From Thermoanaerobaculia bacterium (GTDB lineage Bacteria > Acidobacteriota > Thermoanaerobaculia > Multivoradales > Multivoraceae), in contig JAJEBV010000027.1 in assembly GCA_022822365.1 (NCBI GenBank), positions 62,001 to 126,000 of the forward strand: 64,000 nt of DNA, in the 5' to 3' direction. A program made the position numbers and the translations under genes. Of the stretch, positions 45,847 to 55,300 are shown piece by piece. The notes under the pieces are model-generated. The model searched no databases and was not told the DNA's origin. It saw only the letters and a list, made by a program, of their open reading frames with translations. How positions within the stretch are numbered: the stretch's first letter is position 1; each line of letters begins with the position of its first letter.

Positions 45847-46881
45847 GTGAGAGGCGCGAGCCGGCGGGTACGGGCGCTCGTGCTCTGCGCCGGCCGGGGA
45901 GAACGGCTGCGGCCGCTGACCGGTGCCGTGCCCAAGCCCCTGCTGCCGGTGGCCGGCCGCGCCGTCGCGTTGCGGACGATCGACCTTCTTCACCGCGCCG
46001 GCTGTGAGACGGCGGTGAACCTGTTCCATCTCGGTGACGCGGTGCGACGCGGGCTCGAGAGCGAGGCCGGCGCCCGCGGGATCGAACTTCGCTTCGAGGT
46101 CGAACCGGAGCTGCTCGGCACGCTGGGCGCCATGGTCAACCTCCGCGACTTCCTCGCCGATGCCGACGACGTCGTGCTGGTCAACGGCGACTCGCTCTGC
46201 CGCTGGCCGATCCGCGAGGCGCTCGACCGCCACCGCCGCAGCGGCGCCGACGTCACCCTCCAGGTCGGCTGGAACGACCGCGTCGGCGGCGGCGTGGAGG
46301 TCGATCCCCGCGGCCTGGTGGTCGGGCTGCGCGACCTCCGGGTCGGCCCGGTCCGTGGCCGGAAACGCACGTTTCAGGGCCTCCACGTCCTCTCCCGCCG
46401 GGTCGTCGAGCAGGTCCCGGCCCGTCCGTCGTCGAACGACATCGTCGAAGGTCTCTACCAGCCGCTGCTCCGCTCGGGCGCCCGGATCGCCGGCTTCCGC
46501 TGCCGCCGCCCCTGGCACGACCTGGGAACCCCCCGCCGCTATCTCGAAGGCGCCCTGGACTGGGGCCGGACCGCCGGAAGCCGCAAACGCCGCCGCCGCT
46601 TCATCGCCCCCGGCGTCTCGGTAGCCGCCGGCGCCACCGTCGAGCACAGCGTGCTCGAGCCGGGGAGCCACGTCGGCGAAGACGCCATCGTCGAACGGAG
46701 CCTCGTACTGCCAGGCGCCCGCGTCGGCCAGGGCGCGCAACTCCGGGACGCCATCGTCGCCCCGGGGGTCCAGGTCCCCGAACACGCCCGGATCGACTCC
46801 GAACTCGTTACCCCAATCGACTCGGGTCTCTCTTCGGACAGTCAGGAACGGAACGGGCTGGTCTGCACGCCGCTTGAGTGA
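45847..46881 (+). CDS. Sugar nucleotidyltransferase with left-handed beta-helix tail
   Basis: A 344-residue NDP-sugar pyrophosphorylase-like protein. The N-terminal domain has LVLCAGRGERLRPLTGAVPKPLLPVAGR (GxGxRLxPLT...PKP) and VLVNGDSLCRWPI with the metal-binding Asp; GTPRRYLEGA is the usual end of the catalytic part. Residues about 255-330 are hexapeptide repeats (VSVAAGATVEHSVLEPGSHVGEDAIVE). Candidates include mannose-1-phosphate guanylyltransferase and MurU-like enzymes. GTG 45847 is preceded by GGAGG at 45836-45840, which lies at the end of TH copy E. TH copy F begins 9 bp after the stop. Confidence 0.9.
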   Translation: MRGASRRVRALVLCAGRGERLRPLTGAVPKPLLPVAGRAVALRTIDLLHRAGCETAVNLFHLGDAVRRGLESEAGARGIELRFEVEPELLGTLGAMVNLRDFLADADDVVLVNGDSLCRWPIREALDRHRRSGADVTLQVGWNDRVGGGVEVDPRGLVVGLRDLRVGPVRGRKRTFQGLHVLSRRVVEQVPARPSSNDIVEGLYQPLLRSGARIAGFRCRRPWHDLGTPRRYLEGALDWGRTAGSRKRRRRFIAPGVSVAAGATVEHSVLEPGSHVGEDAIVERSLVLPGARVGQGAQLRDAIVAPGVQVPEHARIDSELVTPIDSGLSSDSQERNGLVCTPLE

Positions 46882-46890
46882 AACGGAAAG

Positions 46891-46959
46891 GTCGGCCTTC
46901 GGCCGGCGTCTCAAAGCCGCCTTCGGCGGCGGCGGGTCAGAAGACCCGCGCACCCAGCA
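46891..46959 (+). repeat. TH repeat copy F
   Basis: GGCC-TTC-GGCC, GCCGCC-TTC-GGCGGC, GCGGGTC-AGAA-GACCCGC and tail GCACCCAGCAG; the cleanest copy. It begins 9 bp after the nucleotidyltransferase stop, with LS copy 3 beginning 96 bp downstream. Confidence 0.85.
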
Positions 46960-47055
46960 GAGCCACCTCCGCCGCACTCAGTGTGAAACGCCCAACCGCT
47001 ACCTTTCGACCGCTGAGTCGCGACATTCCGTCGTGCCACCTGGCGACACCTTCCA

Positions 47056-47229
47056 GTCAGCGGCGGCTCCCGGGGAGGGTCCCAGCGGGCTGAAGCCAAG
47101 CGGCTGCCGTAGAGCTCTCCCCTACCGACGCCCTCCCGGAGCGCAGGCGACCGAAGCGAACCCCTGACCCCACATCCACCAAGAGGGGGTGAGCGTCCGC
47201 TGGGACCCTCCCCGGGAGCCGCCGCTGAC
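47056..47229 (+). repeat. LS repeat copy 3 (perfect 33-bp inverted repeats)
   Basis: A 174-bp element with perfect 33-bp terminal inverted repeats (47056-47088 and 47197-47229), starting GTCAGCGGCGGCTCCCGGGG. The middle shares CGGAGCGCAGGCGACCGAAG with copy 1. It lies between convergent genes (nucleotidyltransferase and thrC). No ORF and no T-run after the stem. Confidence 0.9.
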
Positions 47230-47292
47230 GGGTGCCGCGCCTCAGCCGCGCCTCAGCCGCGCCTCCGCCTTCCGCCTCCGCCGGCCGCGCCT

Positions 47293-48621
47293 TCAGTCGC
47301 CGCGCAACAGCACGTCGCGCAGGGCGGCGTAGGCGGCCGGGATCTCGATGATGCGTTCGGGGAGGTGGGCGGTGCGCTCGAGGGCGGGCGGCGTGGGCGG
47401 GTCGATGCCGACGGCGGCCTGGACGGTTTCGGCGAACTTGGCGGGGTGGGCGGTGGCGAGGACGATGCCGGTACCGCCGCCCTGGGCTTCGAGTTCCGCC
47501 TTGAGGCCCAGGTAGCCGACGGCGGTGTGGGGGTCGAGCAGGTAGCCGGTGCGGTCATGGACGTCGCGCATGGCGCGGCGGGTCGCCTGGTCGTCGAAGG
47601 CGCGGCCCGAGAGATCGCGGCGGATGCGCTCGAGCGGTTCGCCGGCGCTCGAGTAGAGGTGAACGATGCGGGCGAAGTTGCTCGGATTGCCGACGTCCAT
47701 CGCGTTCGAGATCGTGGCGACCGAGCCGCGCGGCAGGTAGTCGCCGCTCCGGAGGTAGGCCGGCACCACGTCGTTCACGTTCGTCGCCGCGACGAAACGG
47801 GAGACGGGCAGGCCGATCCGCCTGGCGATCAGGCCGGCGGTCAGGTTGCCGAAGTTGCCGCTTGGGGTCGAGAACACGAGCGGTTCGCCGGCGTCGTCGA
47901 GCGGCGGCGAGGGGAGCTGCGCCCAAGCATGGAAGTAGTAGAACACCTGGGGCAGCAGCCGGCCGATGTTGATCGAGTTGGCCGAGGCGAGGGGACGCTG
48001 CTCGCGCAGTTCGCCGTCGGCGAAGGCGTCCCGGGCCAGGCTCTGGCAATCGTCGAAGGTGCCTTCGACCGCGACCGCGGTCACGTTGCCGCCCAGGGTC
48101 GTGAACAGGCGCCGCTGCGCCTCGGTGACCAGGCCGTCCGGGTAGAGCACGCAGACCCGGAAGCCCGCGACGCCGCTGAAGGCGTGCGCCACGGCGCTGC
48201 CGGTGTCGCCGCTTGTCGCCACGATCACGGTCGTTTCGGCGTCGCCGGCGACCGTGGCGAATCGCGCCATCAAGCGGGCCATGACCCGTGAGGCGACATC
48301 CTTGAAGGCGAGCGTCGGCCCGTGGAAGAGCTCCAGGCAGTGGATGCCGGGCTCGATCGTCGCGAGGGGGATCGGGAAGTCGAGGGCGTCCTCGAGCAGC
48401 GCCGCGAGTTCGTCTTCCGGCACCTCCGAGCCGTACAGGCGGCGTCCGAGGACGGCGGAGATGCCGGTCAGCGGCTGCGACCGCAGGAGAGCGAGGTCCC
48501 CGGCGCCCAGCGGCGGAAGATCCTCGGGGACGAACAGGCCGCCGTCCGGCGCGGGCCCTTCGAGCAGCGCCTCGGCGAGGGTGACCGGCGAGGTCCTGCC
48601 CGCCGTGCTGACGAAGCGCAC
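47293..48621 (-). CDS. thrC: Threonine synthase
   Basis: PLP enzyme converting O-phosphohomoserine to threonine. The 442-residue protein has the PLP lysine in LFHGPTLAFKDVASR, VATSGDTGSAVAHAF, NSINIGRLLPQVFYYFHAW, STPSGNFGNLTAGLIA and NDVVPAYLRSGDY, all of the bacterial ThrC branch. It begins 1 nt after the thrB stop, last gene of the thrA-asd-thrB-thrC operon. Confidence 0.97.
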   Translation of the reverse strand: MRFVSTAGRTSPVTLAEALLEGPAPDGGLFVPEDLPPLGAGDLALLRSQPLTGISAVLGRRLYGSEVPEDELAALLEDALDFPIPLATIEPGIHCLELFHGPTLAFKDVASRVMARLMARFATVAGDAETTVIVATSGDTGSAVAHAFSGVAGFRVCVLYPDGLVTEAQRRLFTTLGGNVTAVAVEGTFDDCQSLARDAFADGELREQRPLASANSINIGRLLPQVFYYFHAWAQLPSPPLDDAGEPLVFSTPSGNFGNLTAGLIARRIGLPVSRFVAATNVNDVVPAYLRSGDYLPRGSVATISNAMDVGNPSNFARIVHLYSSAGEPLERIRRDLSGRAFDDQATRRAMRDVHDRTGYLLDPHTAVGYLGLKAELEAQGGGTGIVLATAHPAKFAETVQAAVGIDPPTPPALERTAHLPERIIEIPAAYAALRDVLLRGD

Positions 48622-48622
48622 C

Positions 48623-49609
48623 TCAGGCCTCGGCTTCGATCAAGCGTGCGCCGGGTGCCGGCAACGGCGAGACGAGCCGGTCGCAGGCGACACCTGCCTC
48701 GGCTTCGATCGCGTCCGCCATGGCCGCCGCGACCTGTTTGCCGTTCTCCCGGCCGTCGCACAGGGCGAACAGCGCCGGGCCGCTGCCGGACAGGCTGCAA
48801 CCCAGGGCCCCCTCCTCGACCGCGGCCGCCTTGGCGGCGTGGAAGCCGGGCACGCCCTGCGACCGAACCGGCTCGGCGACGACGTCGACGAGGGCGCGAG
48901 ACAGGAGTTCCAGGTCGGAACGGAAGAGCGCCGCCACCAGCGCCGCGGCGTTGCCCCACTGGGTCACCGCGCGATCGAGCGGAAGCTGGCGTTCGAGCCG
49001 CGCCCGGGACTCCTTCGTGTTCACCTCGGCGTGGGGACGGACCAGGGCGCAGGCGAGACCGGCAGGCACCGGCAGCTCGACGACGTCCGGCTCCGGGTCG
49101 AGGGAGCGGACCAGGACGAGTCCACCCAGCAGCGACGGGGCGAGATTGTCCGCGTGGGCGCCGCCGCTGGCGAGGACCTCGCCGGCCAGGGCATAGCCCA
49201 GCAGGGCTTCGGCCGGCACTTCCAGTCCGAAGAAGGCGTCGACCGCGACGACCGCTGCCACAGCGCTGGCGGCACTCGAACCGAGGCCGCTCTCGAGCGG
49301 CATCCGCTTCTCGATCCGAAGGTCGACCGTCGCGCCCGGGGCCTCGCTCTCGATCAGCGCCCGGGCGGCGACGGCGGCAGTGTTGCGATCCGGCTCGAGG
49401 GGCAGCCTGCCGCCGTCGCCGGTGATCGAGGTGATGCGCACGGGGCCGCCCGTTGCGGGCGTGCCCGGGAACTCGCCGTAGCTCGCGGTGACCACATCGC
49501 CCGGGCCCGTCTGGCCGTTCTCCGATTGCAGGGCGAAGCCCAGGATGTCGAATCCGCAGGCAATGTTGGAGACGGAGGCAGGCGCGAACGCTCTGGCTAG
49601 TCGTGTCAT
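48623..49609 (-). CDS. thrB: Homoserine kinase
   Basis: GHMP-family kinase that phosphorylates homoserine. The 328-residue protein has RAFAPASVSNIACGFDILGFAL at the N-terminus, the phosphate loop PLESGLGSSAASAVAAVVA near 105 and the late motif GCSLSGSGPALFALC. ATG 49609 overlaps the stop of a 20-codon ORF that itself is a diverged copy of the first codons of this gene. Threonine is the usual feedback inhibitor. Confidence 0.96.
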   Translation of the reverse strand: MTRLARAFAPASVSNIACGFDILGFALQSENGQTGPGDVVTASYGEFPGTPATGGPVRITSITGDGGRLPLEPDRNTAAVAARALIESEAPGATVDLRIEKRMPLESGLGSSAASAVAAVVAVDAFFGLEVPAEALLGYALAGEVLASGGAHADNLAPSLLGGLVLVRSLDPEPDVVELPVPAGLACALVRPHAEVNTKESRARLERQLPLDRAVTQWGNAAALVAALFRSDLELLSRALVDVVAEPVRSQGVPGFHAAKAAAVEEGALGCSLSGSGPALFALCDGRENGKQVAAAMADAIEAEAGVACDRLVSPLPAPGARLIEAEA

Positions 49610-49668
49610 GCGCCGCTCTCGTTGTTCGAGACCGAGGCCGGGGCGAACGCCCTCACCGGGTTCGTCAT
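49606..49668 (-). pseudogene. 20-codon diverged copy of the thrB start, between asd and thrB
   Basis: A short ORF beginning with ATG 49668 (overlapping the asd stop as TGATG) and ending in TGA that overlaps thrB's ATG. Its product MTNPVRAFAPASVSNNESGA shares RAFAPASVSN with the true ThrB start. Over the nine codons AFAPASVSN the two differ at four positions, all synonymous third bases, so the copies diverged under coding constraint or come from different thrB lineages. Probably the remnant of a replaced thrB; it may now serve to couple translation. Confidence 0.6.
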
Positions 49669-50738
49669 CAAGCGGCCCGTCGACCGCAGCGGGCGACGGC
49701 GAGTTCGGCGGCGAGCAGCGCCCCGCCGGCGGCGCCCCGCAGGGTGTTGTGCGAGAGGGCGACGAATCGGTAGCCGAGGATCGGACACTCCCGCAGCCTG
49801 CCGATGGAGGTCGTCATGCCATGGCCGAGGTCGCGGTGGACGCGGGCCTGCGGCGGCTCGTCGTCGCCGAGGTAGACGATCGGCTGCGCCGGCGCCGACG
49901 GCAGCCCCCGCTCCTGCGGCTCGGCGCGGAAGGTCCGCCAGGCTTCCCGAACGTCCTCCATCGCCGGCTCGCCCTTGAGGTCGACCGAGATGCAGAGCGT
50001 GTGTCCGTCGACCACCGGAACGCGGTTGCATTGGGCCGAGACGGCGACCTCGGCCGGCTCGATCGTTCCGCCGGCGGCCCGGCCCAGGATCTTCCCGGTC
50101 TCGATCTCGAGCTTCTCTTCCTCGCTGGAAATCCAGGGGATCACGTTGTCCAGGATCTGGTAGCTCGAGATGCCGGGCAGGCCGGCGCCGGACACCGCCT
50201 GCAGCGTCACGACGGAAATCCGCTCGAAGCCGAAGGCATCGGCCAGGGGCTTGAGCGCCAGCACCAGGCCGATGGTCGAGCAGTTCGGGTTGGCGACGAT
50301 GCCGGCGGGAAGCGCCTTGCCGTCCTCGGGCGGAGACAGCAGCGAGAGGTGGTCCGGGTTGACTTCGGGCACGACCAGCGGGACGTCCGCGTCCATGCGG
50401 TGGGCGCTGGCGTTGGTGACGACCAGGCAGCGGCGGGCGAACCGGGGCTCGACGTCTCTCGCCACGCTGGCGTCGAGGGCCGAGAACACGATGTCGAAGT
50501 CGCGATCCATCAGTTCGTCGATCGTCCGGACGGGCATGGCCGCGACCGCGTCGTCGATCGGCCGGGTCTGAATCCAGGTCGCCGCGTCGCGGTAGAGCTT
50601 CCCGGCCGAACGCTCGGAAGCGGCAACGGCCGTCAACTCGAACCACGGGTGACCTGCCAGCAGGGTGACGAAGCGCTGGCCCACGGTGCCGGTCGCACCG
50701 AGGATGGCGGCGCGGAGGGGTTCGTTCCGGGTTGTCAT
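49668..50738 (-). CDS. asd: Aspartate-semialdehyde dehydrogenase
   Basis: Reduces aspartyl phosphate to the semialdehyde, at the branch to threonine, methionine, lysine and diaminopimelate. The 356-residue protein has the nucleotide loop AILGATGTVGQRFV, the catalytic Cys in GIVANPNCSTIGLVLALKPL (archaeal/fungal-type asd branch), and QAVSGAGLPG. His of the acid-base step lies in VDGHTLCISV or nearby. ATG 50738 overlaps the thrA stop as ATGA. Confidence 0.95.
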   Translation of the reverse strand: MTTRNEPLRAAILGATGTVGQRFVTLLAGHPWFELTAVAASERSAGKLYRDAATWIQTRPIDDAVAAMPVRTIDELMDRDFDIVFSALDASVARDVEPRFARRCLVVTNASAHRMDADVPLVVPEVNPDHLSLLSPPEDGKALPAGIVANPNCSTIGLVLALKPLADAFGFERISVVTLQAVSGAGLPGISSYQILDNVIPWISSEEEKLEIETGKILGRAAGGTIEPAEVAVSAQCNRVPVVDGHTLCISVDLKGEPAMEDVREAWRTFRAEPQERGLPSAPAQPIVYLGDDEPPQARVHRDLGHGMTTSIGRLRECPILGYRFVALSHNTLRGAAGGALLAAELAVARCGRRAA

Positions 50739-53278
50739 GGTGAGGCTCCCCGCTCGGCCCAGGCGCGCAGGATGTCGCCGAACACGCCGCCCGCGGTGAG
50801 CTCGGTCCCGGCGCCGGGTCCCTGGACGATCAGCGGCCGTGCATCGTAGCGCTTGCTGCGGAAGACGAACATGTTGTCCGATGCCGGCATTCCGGCCACC
50901 GGGTGGTCGGGCGGCACGGCCCGAAGCCCGACCCGGGCCGTCGCCGCCTCTCCGCTGGTGTCGAGTTCGGCGAGATAGGCGAGTTCGAGTCCGGCGGACC
51001 TGGCCTCGGCGAAGCGGTCCGCCATCTCCTCGTCCGCGGAGGCGAGGCCTTGCCAGTAGTCCTCGAGCGGCAGGTCCGCGAGGTCGGGCCGGTCGAGCAT
51101 GGGCGCCACGTCGACATCGTCCATTTCGAGATCGGCGCCGCACAAGCGGGCCAGGATGAGGAGCTTTCGGGCCACGTCCAGTCCGCCGAGATCGTCGCGC
51201 GGATCCGGTTCCGTGTAGCCCAGGCGGTGAGCCCGGCGCACGGCATCGCTCCACACCTGCCGGGCGCTCAACTCGCCGGTGAGATAGGCCAGCGTGCCCG
51301 AGAAGACGCCCGAGACCGACTCGATCGGATCGCCGGCGCCAAGCAGCAGGTCGACCGTGTGGAGCACCGGAAGGCCGGCGCCCACGGTCGCCTCGTGAAA
51401 GACGTTCGCCTCGCCGTCGGCGTGGAACGCGCGGAAGTCCGCGATCGGCCCGGCGAATGGAAGCTTGTTCGCGCTGACCACCGCGGCGCCGGCCGCGAGC
51501 GCCCGGTGGTAGACGGCGCTCAGGTCGCCACTCGCCGTGACGTCGACGAGTACCGTCCGGCCGCCGCCGGCAGCGGTCTCGCCGAGGTGCTCGAGCAGCC
51601 GGTCGAGGTCCGCCGCTTCGCCGCCCTGCTCCAGTGCCGCGCGCCAGCCGTCCGGATCCGCGGCGGCGCCGGGGTCCAGCCGCCGGCCACCCCGACGCAC
51701 CGCAAGTTCCATGAACCGCGAACTCGCCAGGCCCCGAAGCTGAAGGTCGATGCCTCGCTGCTCGAGCGCCTCCCGTTCGGCGGCGAGCTGCCCGAGCAGC
51801 GCCGACCCGACGCCGCCGACGCCGAGCACGTAGACCGCGAGCCGGCCGGAGGCGGCGCCGTGGAAGAACTCCCGGTGGATCCAGCGCACCGCGCGTCCCT
51901 GGTCGGCTTTGGCTACGACCATCGAGATGTTCCGCTCGGACGAGCCCTGGGCCACGGCCCGCACGTTGACCGCCCGACGGCCGAGGATCCCGAACACCCG
52001 GCCGGCGATACCCGGGCGCTCCCGCATGCCGTCGCCGACGACCGCGACGATCGACTGGTCGCGCTCGACGACCAGGGGCCGGACCGATCCGGACTCGATC
52101 TCCGACCGGAACTCGGCGTCCACGGCCTGGCGGGCCGCTTCGGAGACTCCGGGCTCGACCGCGAAACAGATCGAGTGCTCACTGGACGCCTGCGAGATCA
52201 GGATCGCGCTGGCTCCGCTCGCCGCGAGGGCATCGAACAGCCGCGCGGCGACTCCCGGGGTACCGACGAGGTTGTCGCCGACGAGCAGCATCAGGTGGAC
52301 GTCGTCGATCGAGGAGATGCCGGTGACCGCCGTCCCGCGGGCCCGCTGCCGGTCCCTGCCGCCGTCGACCAGGGTCCCGGGGTGCTCGGGGTCGAGGGTG
52401 CTGCGAACGAGCAGGGGAATGGCCTTGCGGCGGGCCGGGGTGACCGTCGGCGGGTAGACCACCCTGGCGCCGAAGTGGGAGAGCTCGAGCATCTCCTCGT
52501 AGCTCAGCCGCGGGATCGGCAGGGCGTCTTCGACGCGCCTCGGGTCGGCCGTCATCACGCCCGGCACGTCGGTCCAGATCTCGATCCGCTCGGCGTCGAG
52601 CGCGGCGCCGACCAGGGAGGCCGTCAGGTCGGAACCGCTGCGGCCCAGGGTCGTCGTCTCGCCTTCCGGCGTGCTGCCGAGGAAGCCGGTGACCACCTGC
52701 AGGGGTCCGTCCTCGCCGATGCCGCCGAAGTGGGCGGCGATCGCGTCCATCGTCGGTTCGAGCGCGACCAGCGCCGCCTGGAAGGAACGGTCGGTCCGCA
52801 CCAGCGGCCGGGCGTCGCGGGCCTCGGCCGGCAGGCCCCGGGCGCGCAGCGCCGCGGCCAGGAGCCGAGTCGACAGGAGCTCGCCGTGGCAGACGATCCG
52901 GTCGATCCAGGCTCCCCGCGGCCGCTCCGTGGTGATCCCGGTCCGTTCACAGTCGCCGAGTTCCCGGACCAGGCCGTCGCAGAGCTCGTCGAGGGCTGCC
53001 GTGAGGGCGGGGAGGTCGGCCTCGGTGGCGACCTCGGCCGCGATCCTCAGGTGGTGGTCGCGTAGCGCGGCGGCTTCGCGCTCTACTTCCGCGCCTTCCG
53101 TGCCGTCAAGGGCGCCCGCGGCGAGCGCCAGCAGGCGGTCCGTGACCCCGCCGAGCGCGGACACCACCACCGCACCATCCCCCGGACAACCGTCGAGTTG
53201 CCGTTCGACGATCCGCGCCGCCGCCCGCAGGCGGCCGGCATCGGCCACGGAAGAGCCGCCGAACTTGAGTACCTTCAT
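50735..53278 (-). CDS. thrA: Bifunctional aspartate kinase / homoserine dehydrogenase
   Basis: First and third steps of threonine synthesis in one 847-residue protein. Aspartokinase domain about 1-290 ([33 protein letters not shown]), two ACT regulatory domains about 310-455 ([42 protein letters not shown]), homoserine dehydrogenase about 465-847 ([41 protein letters not shown]). The ACT domains should make it threonine-inhibited. No threonine-rich leader peptide or attenuator is evident upstream. Confidence 0.97.
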   Translation of the reverse strand: MKVLKFGGSSVADAGRLRAAARIVERQLDGCPGDGAVVVSALGGVTDRLLALAAGALDGTEGAEVEREAAALRDHHLRIAAEVATEADLPALTAALDELCDGLVRELGDCERTGITTERPRGAWIDRIVCHGELLSTRLLAAALRARGLPAEARDARPLVRTDRSFQAALVALEPTMDAIAAHFGGIGEDGPLQVVTGFLGSTPEGETTTLGRSGSDLTASLVGAALDAERIEIWTDVPGVMTADPRRVEDALPIPRLSYEEMLELSHFGARVVYPPTVTPARRKAIPLLVRSTLDPEHPGTLVDGGRDRQRARGTAVTGISSIDDVHLMLLVGDNLVGTPGVAARLFDALAASGASAILISQASSEHSICFAVEPGVSEAARQAVDAEFRSEIESGSVRPLVVERDQSIVAVVGDGMRERPGIAGRVFGILGRRAVNVRAVAQGSSERNISMVVAKADQGRAVRWIHREFFHGAASGRLAVYVLGVGGVGSALLGQLAAEREALEQRGIDLQLRGLASSRFMELAVRRGGRRLDPGAAADPDGWRAALEQGGEAADLDRLLEHLGETAAGGGRTVLVDVTASGDLSAVYHRALAAGAAVVSANKLPFAGPIADFRAFHADGEANVFHEATVGAGLPVLHTVDLLLGAGDPIESVSGVFSGTLAYLTGELSARQVWSDAVRRAHRLGYTEPDPRDDLGGLDVARKLLILARLCGADLEMDDVDVAPMLDRPDLADLPLEDYWQGLASADEEMADRFAEARSAGLELAYLAELDTSGEAATARVGLRAVPPDHPVAGMPASDNMFVFRSKRYDARPLIVQGPGAGTELTAGGVFGDILRAWAERGASP

Positions 53279-53498
53279 GATCGGATGCGATGGGAGTCAC
53301 GTCGTCGCAAAGGGGCGCGAAAGGCGCATTAGCGTATACGCCGCCGCCGGTTGGCGCCATGCTGCTTGCAGAGAGCCTTGCTAGCGCGTCACCCGAGCTC
53401 AAAGGACTGGGCGCGGTTTGGTAGCGTGCCTTCACTTGCTCCCCGCTCGACACGCCGCAAGGCCTCGGGCGGGGTTATTGTTTTCGGGGCTTTCCGGT

Positions 53499-54530
53499 TC
53501 AGAACAGAGTGCCCCGGACTTTCAGGCCGAGGTGCTCGTACGCTCGCTTGGTGGCCACCCGGCCGCGTCGGGTGCGCTGGAGGAAGCCCTTCTGGACCAG
53601 GTACGGCTCGTAGAAGTCCTCGATCGTGCCCTGGTCCTCGCCGACCGACGCCGCGAGCGCCTTCAGGCCCGCCGGGCCGCCCCCGTACTGCTCGATGAGC
53701 AGTCGCATGATCTGGCGGTCGATCTTGTCCAGACCCTGCTCGTCAATCTCCTGCTGCAGGAGAGCCTGGTTCGCTGTCTTGCGATCGACCCGTCCGTCCG
53801 CCTCGATCTGCGCGTAGTCGCGGACCCGACGCAGCAGCCGGTTCGCGATCCTGGGCGTGCCGCGGCTGCGCCGGGCGATCTCGTCGGCGCCGCCCAGGTC
53901 GACCGGCACCTCGAGCAGCTCGGCGGAGCGCTGGATGATCACGCTGAGGACGTCCGGACCGTAGAAGTCGAGCCGGTGGACGATGCCGAAGCGCCCCTGC
54001 AGCGGCGGCGTGATCAGACCGGCGCGGGTGGTGGCGCCAACCAGCGTGAATCGGGGCAGATCGATGCGCACCGTCTTGGCCATCGGCCCGGCGCCGATCA
54101 CCAGATCGAGCTGGAAGTCCTCGAGCGCCGGGTAGAGGATTTCCTCGACTGTCGGACCGAGCCGGTGGATCTCGTCGATGAAGAGGACATCCTCGGGTTC
54201 CAGGTTGGTCAGAATCGCGGCCAGGTCGCCCGCGCGCTCCAGGACCGGACCGGAGGTGGACCGCAACGTCGAGCCCATCTCCCTGGCGATGATGTGCGCC
54301 AGCGTCGTCTTGCCCAGCCCGGGGGGCCCGAACAGCAGCACGTGGTCCAGAGCTTCGCCCCGCCGGCGCGCCGCCTGCATGTAGATGTCGAGCAGCTCGA
54401 CGATCTTCTCCTGGCCCAGGTACTCGTTCAGCCGCTGCGGCCGGAGGGACGGTTCTACGCGCCGATCGTCGGCGTCCCGGACGGCTGAGAGAACGCTCTC
54501 TTCACCGTCGGTGCCGCCGGTTCCGGCCAT
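53499..54530 (-). CDS. ruvB: Holliday junction branch-migration helicase RuvB
   Basis: AAA+ motor of the RuvAB complex. The 343-residue protein has [19 protein letters not shown], Walker [19 protein letters not shown], Walker [13 protein letters not shown], the beta-hairpin that contacts RuvA, and the arginine-finger/winged-helix C-terminal part ([34 protein letters not shown]). It follows ruvA after 127 bp on the same strand; ruvC is not present in the window. Confidence 0.97.
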   Translation of the reverse strand: MAGTGGTDGEESVLSAVRDADDRRVEPSLRPQRLNEYLGQEKIVELLDIYMQAARRRGEALDHVLLFGPPGLGKTTLAHIIAREMGSTLRSTSGPVLERAGDLAAILTNLEPEDVLFIDEIHRLGPTVEEILYPALEDFQLDLVIGAGPMAKTVRIDLPRFTLVGATTRAGLITPPLQGRFGIVHRLDFYGPDVLSVIIQRSAELLEVPVDLGGADEIARRSRGTPRIANRLLRRVRDYAQIEADGRVDRKTANQALLQQEIDEQGLDKIDRQIMRLLIEQYGGGPAGLKALAASVGEDQGTIEDFYEPYLVQKGFLQRTRRGRVATKRAYEHLGLKVRGTLF

Positions 54531-54657
54531 GGGCGGATGCTATCGCGGCCCCTCGGCAACGACTCCCAGCTCGTCTTGGGGCCGGAGCGCGAACGTCACC
54601 TGGGAGCTGACCCTCCGGCCCCGGGACGGGCGGGCGCGCCCGACGCCTTCCCGGTCG

Positions 54658-55275
54658 TCAGATCCGTGACAGCCGTCGCAGGCTCAGGCGCAGCAGGTCC
54701 TGGAAGTCCATCTCGGGTTCCTCGGCGAGCACCCGCGACACCGCCCGCTGGGCCTCGGTCGCGCGGTAGCCGAGGTTGACCAGGGCGCTGACGGCCTGTT
54801 CCTGCTCGTCCTCGCGGCCGGTGTCGGGCTGGGCTTCCGGCGGTTCGGCGCCGGCCTCGGCCAGCAGCGTCTTCGCCTTCTCCCTGAGTTCCAGCACCAT
54901 CCGTTCGGCCGTCTTGCGGCCGATGCCCGGGATCCGCGTGAGAGCCGCCACGTTGCCGCCGCCGATGGCGTTCAGCAGCTCCCTGGTGGAACCGCCGGAC
55001 AGGACGACCTGGGCGAGCCGGGGACCGACTCCGCTGACCGCCAGGCAGTGCTCGAACAGGGTCCGTTCGGCTTCGGTCCAGAAGCCGAAGAGTTCGATCG
55101 CGTCGGCGCGAACGTGGGTGTGGATGAACAGGCCGATGTCGGCCGCCGCGTCGAGCTTCTCCAGTTCGAAGTAGGTCGACAGGGGGATCCGCACGGCGTA
55201 GCCGACGCCGTTGGTGTCGAGCACCAGGCGTTCGGGCTCGAGGGCCAGGCGGCGTCCGCGCAGATAGCCGATCAA
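54658..55275 (-). CDS. ruvA: Holliday junction binding protein RuvA
   Basis: Junction-recognition tetramer. The 205-residue protein has the N-terminal OB domain (MIGYLRGRRLALEPERLVLDTNGVGYAV), two helix-hairpin-helix motifs (VSGVGPRLAQVVLS and RIPGIGRKTAERMVLEL) and the C-terminal RuvB-binding domain (EQAVSALVNLGYRATEAQRAV) after an acidic linker. It begins 26 bp after the end of the foldase gene. Confidence 0.96.
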   Translation of the reverse strand: MIGYLRGRRLALEPERLVLDTNGVGYAVRIPLSTYFELEKLDAAADIGLFIHTHVRADAIELFGFWTEAERTLFEHCLAVSGVGPRLAQVVLSGGSTRELLNAIGGGNVAALTRIPGIGRKTAERMVLELREKAKTLLAEAGAEPPEAQPDTGREDEQEQAVSALVNLGYRATEAQRAVSRVLAEEPEMDFQDLLRLSLRRLSRI

Positions 55276-55300
55276 GCCGCCAGGGAGCGCCGCGCCGCGG

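Noticed and set aside
53279..53498. Threonine attenuator/leader peptide upstream of thrA, and the 53106-53453 minus ORF
   Set aside because: No Thr/Ile-rich short ORF with terminator/antiterminator pairs was found; the ORF mostly overlaps thrA in another frame and has no recognisable content.
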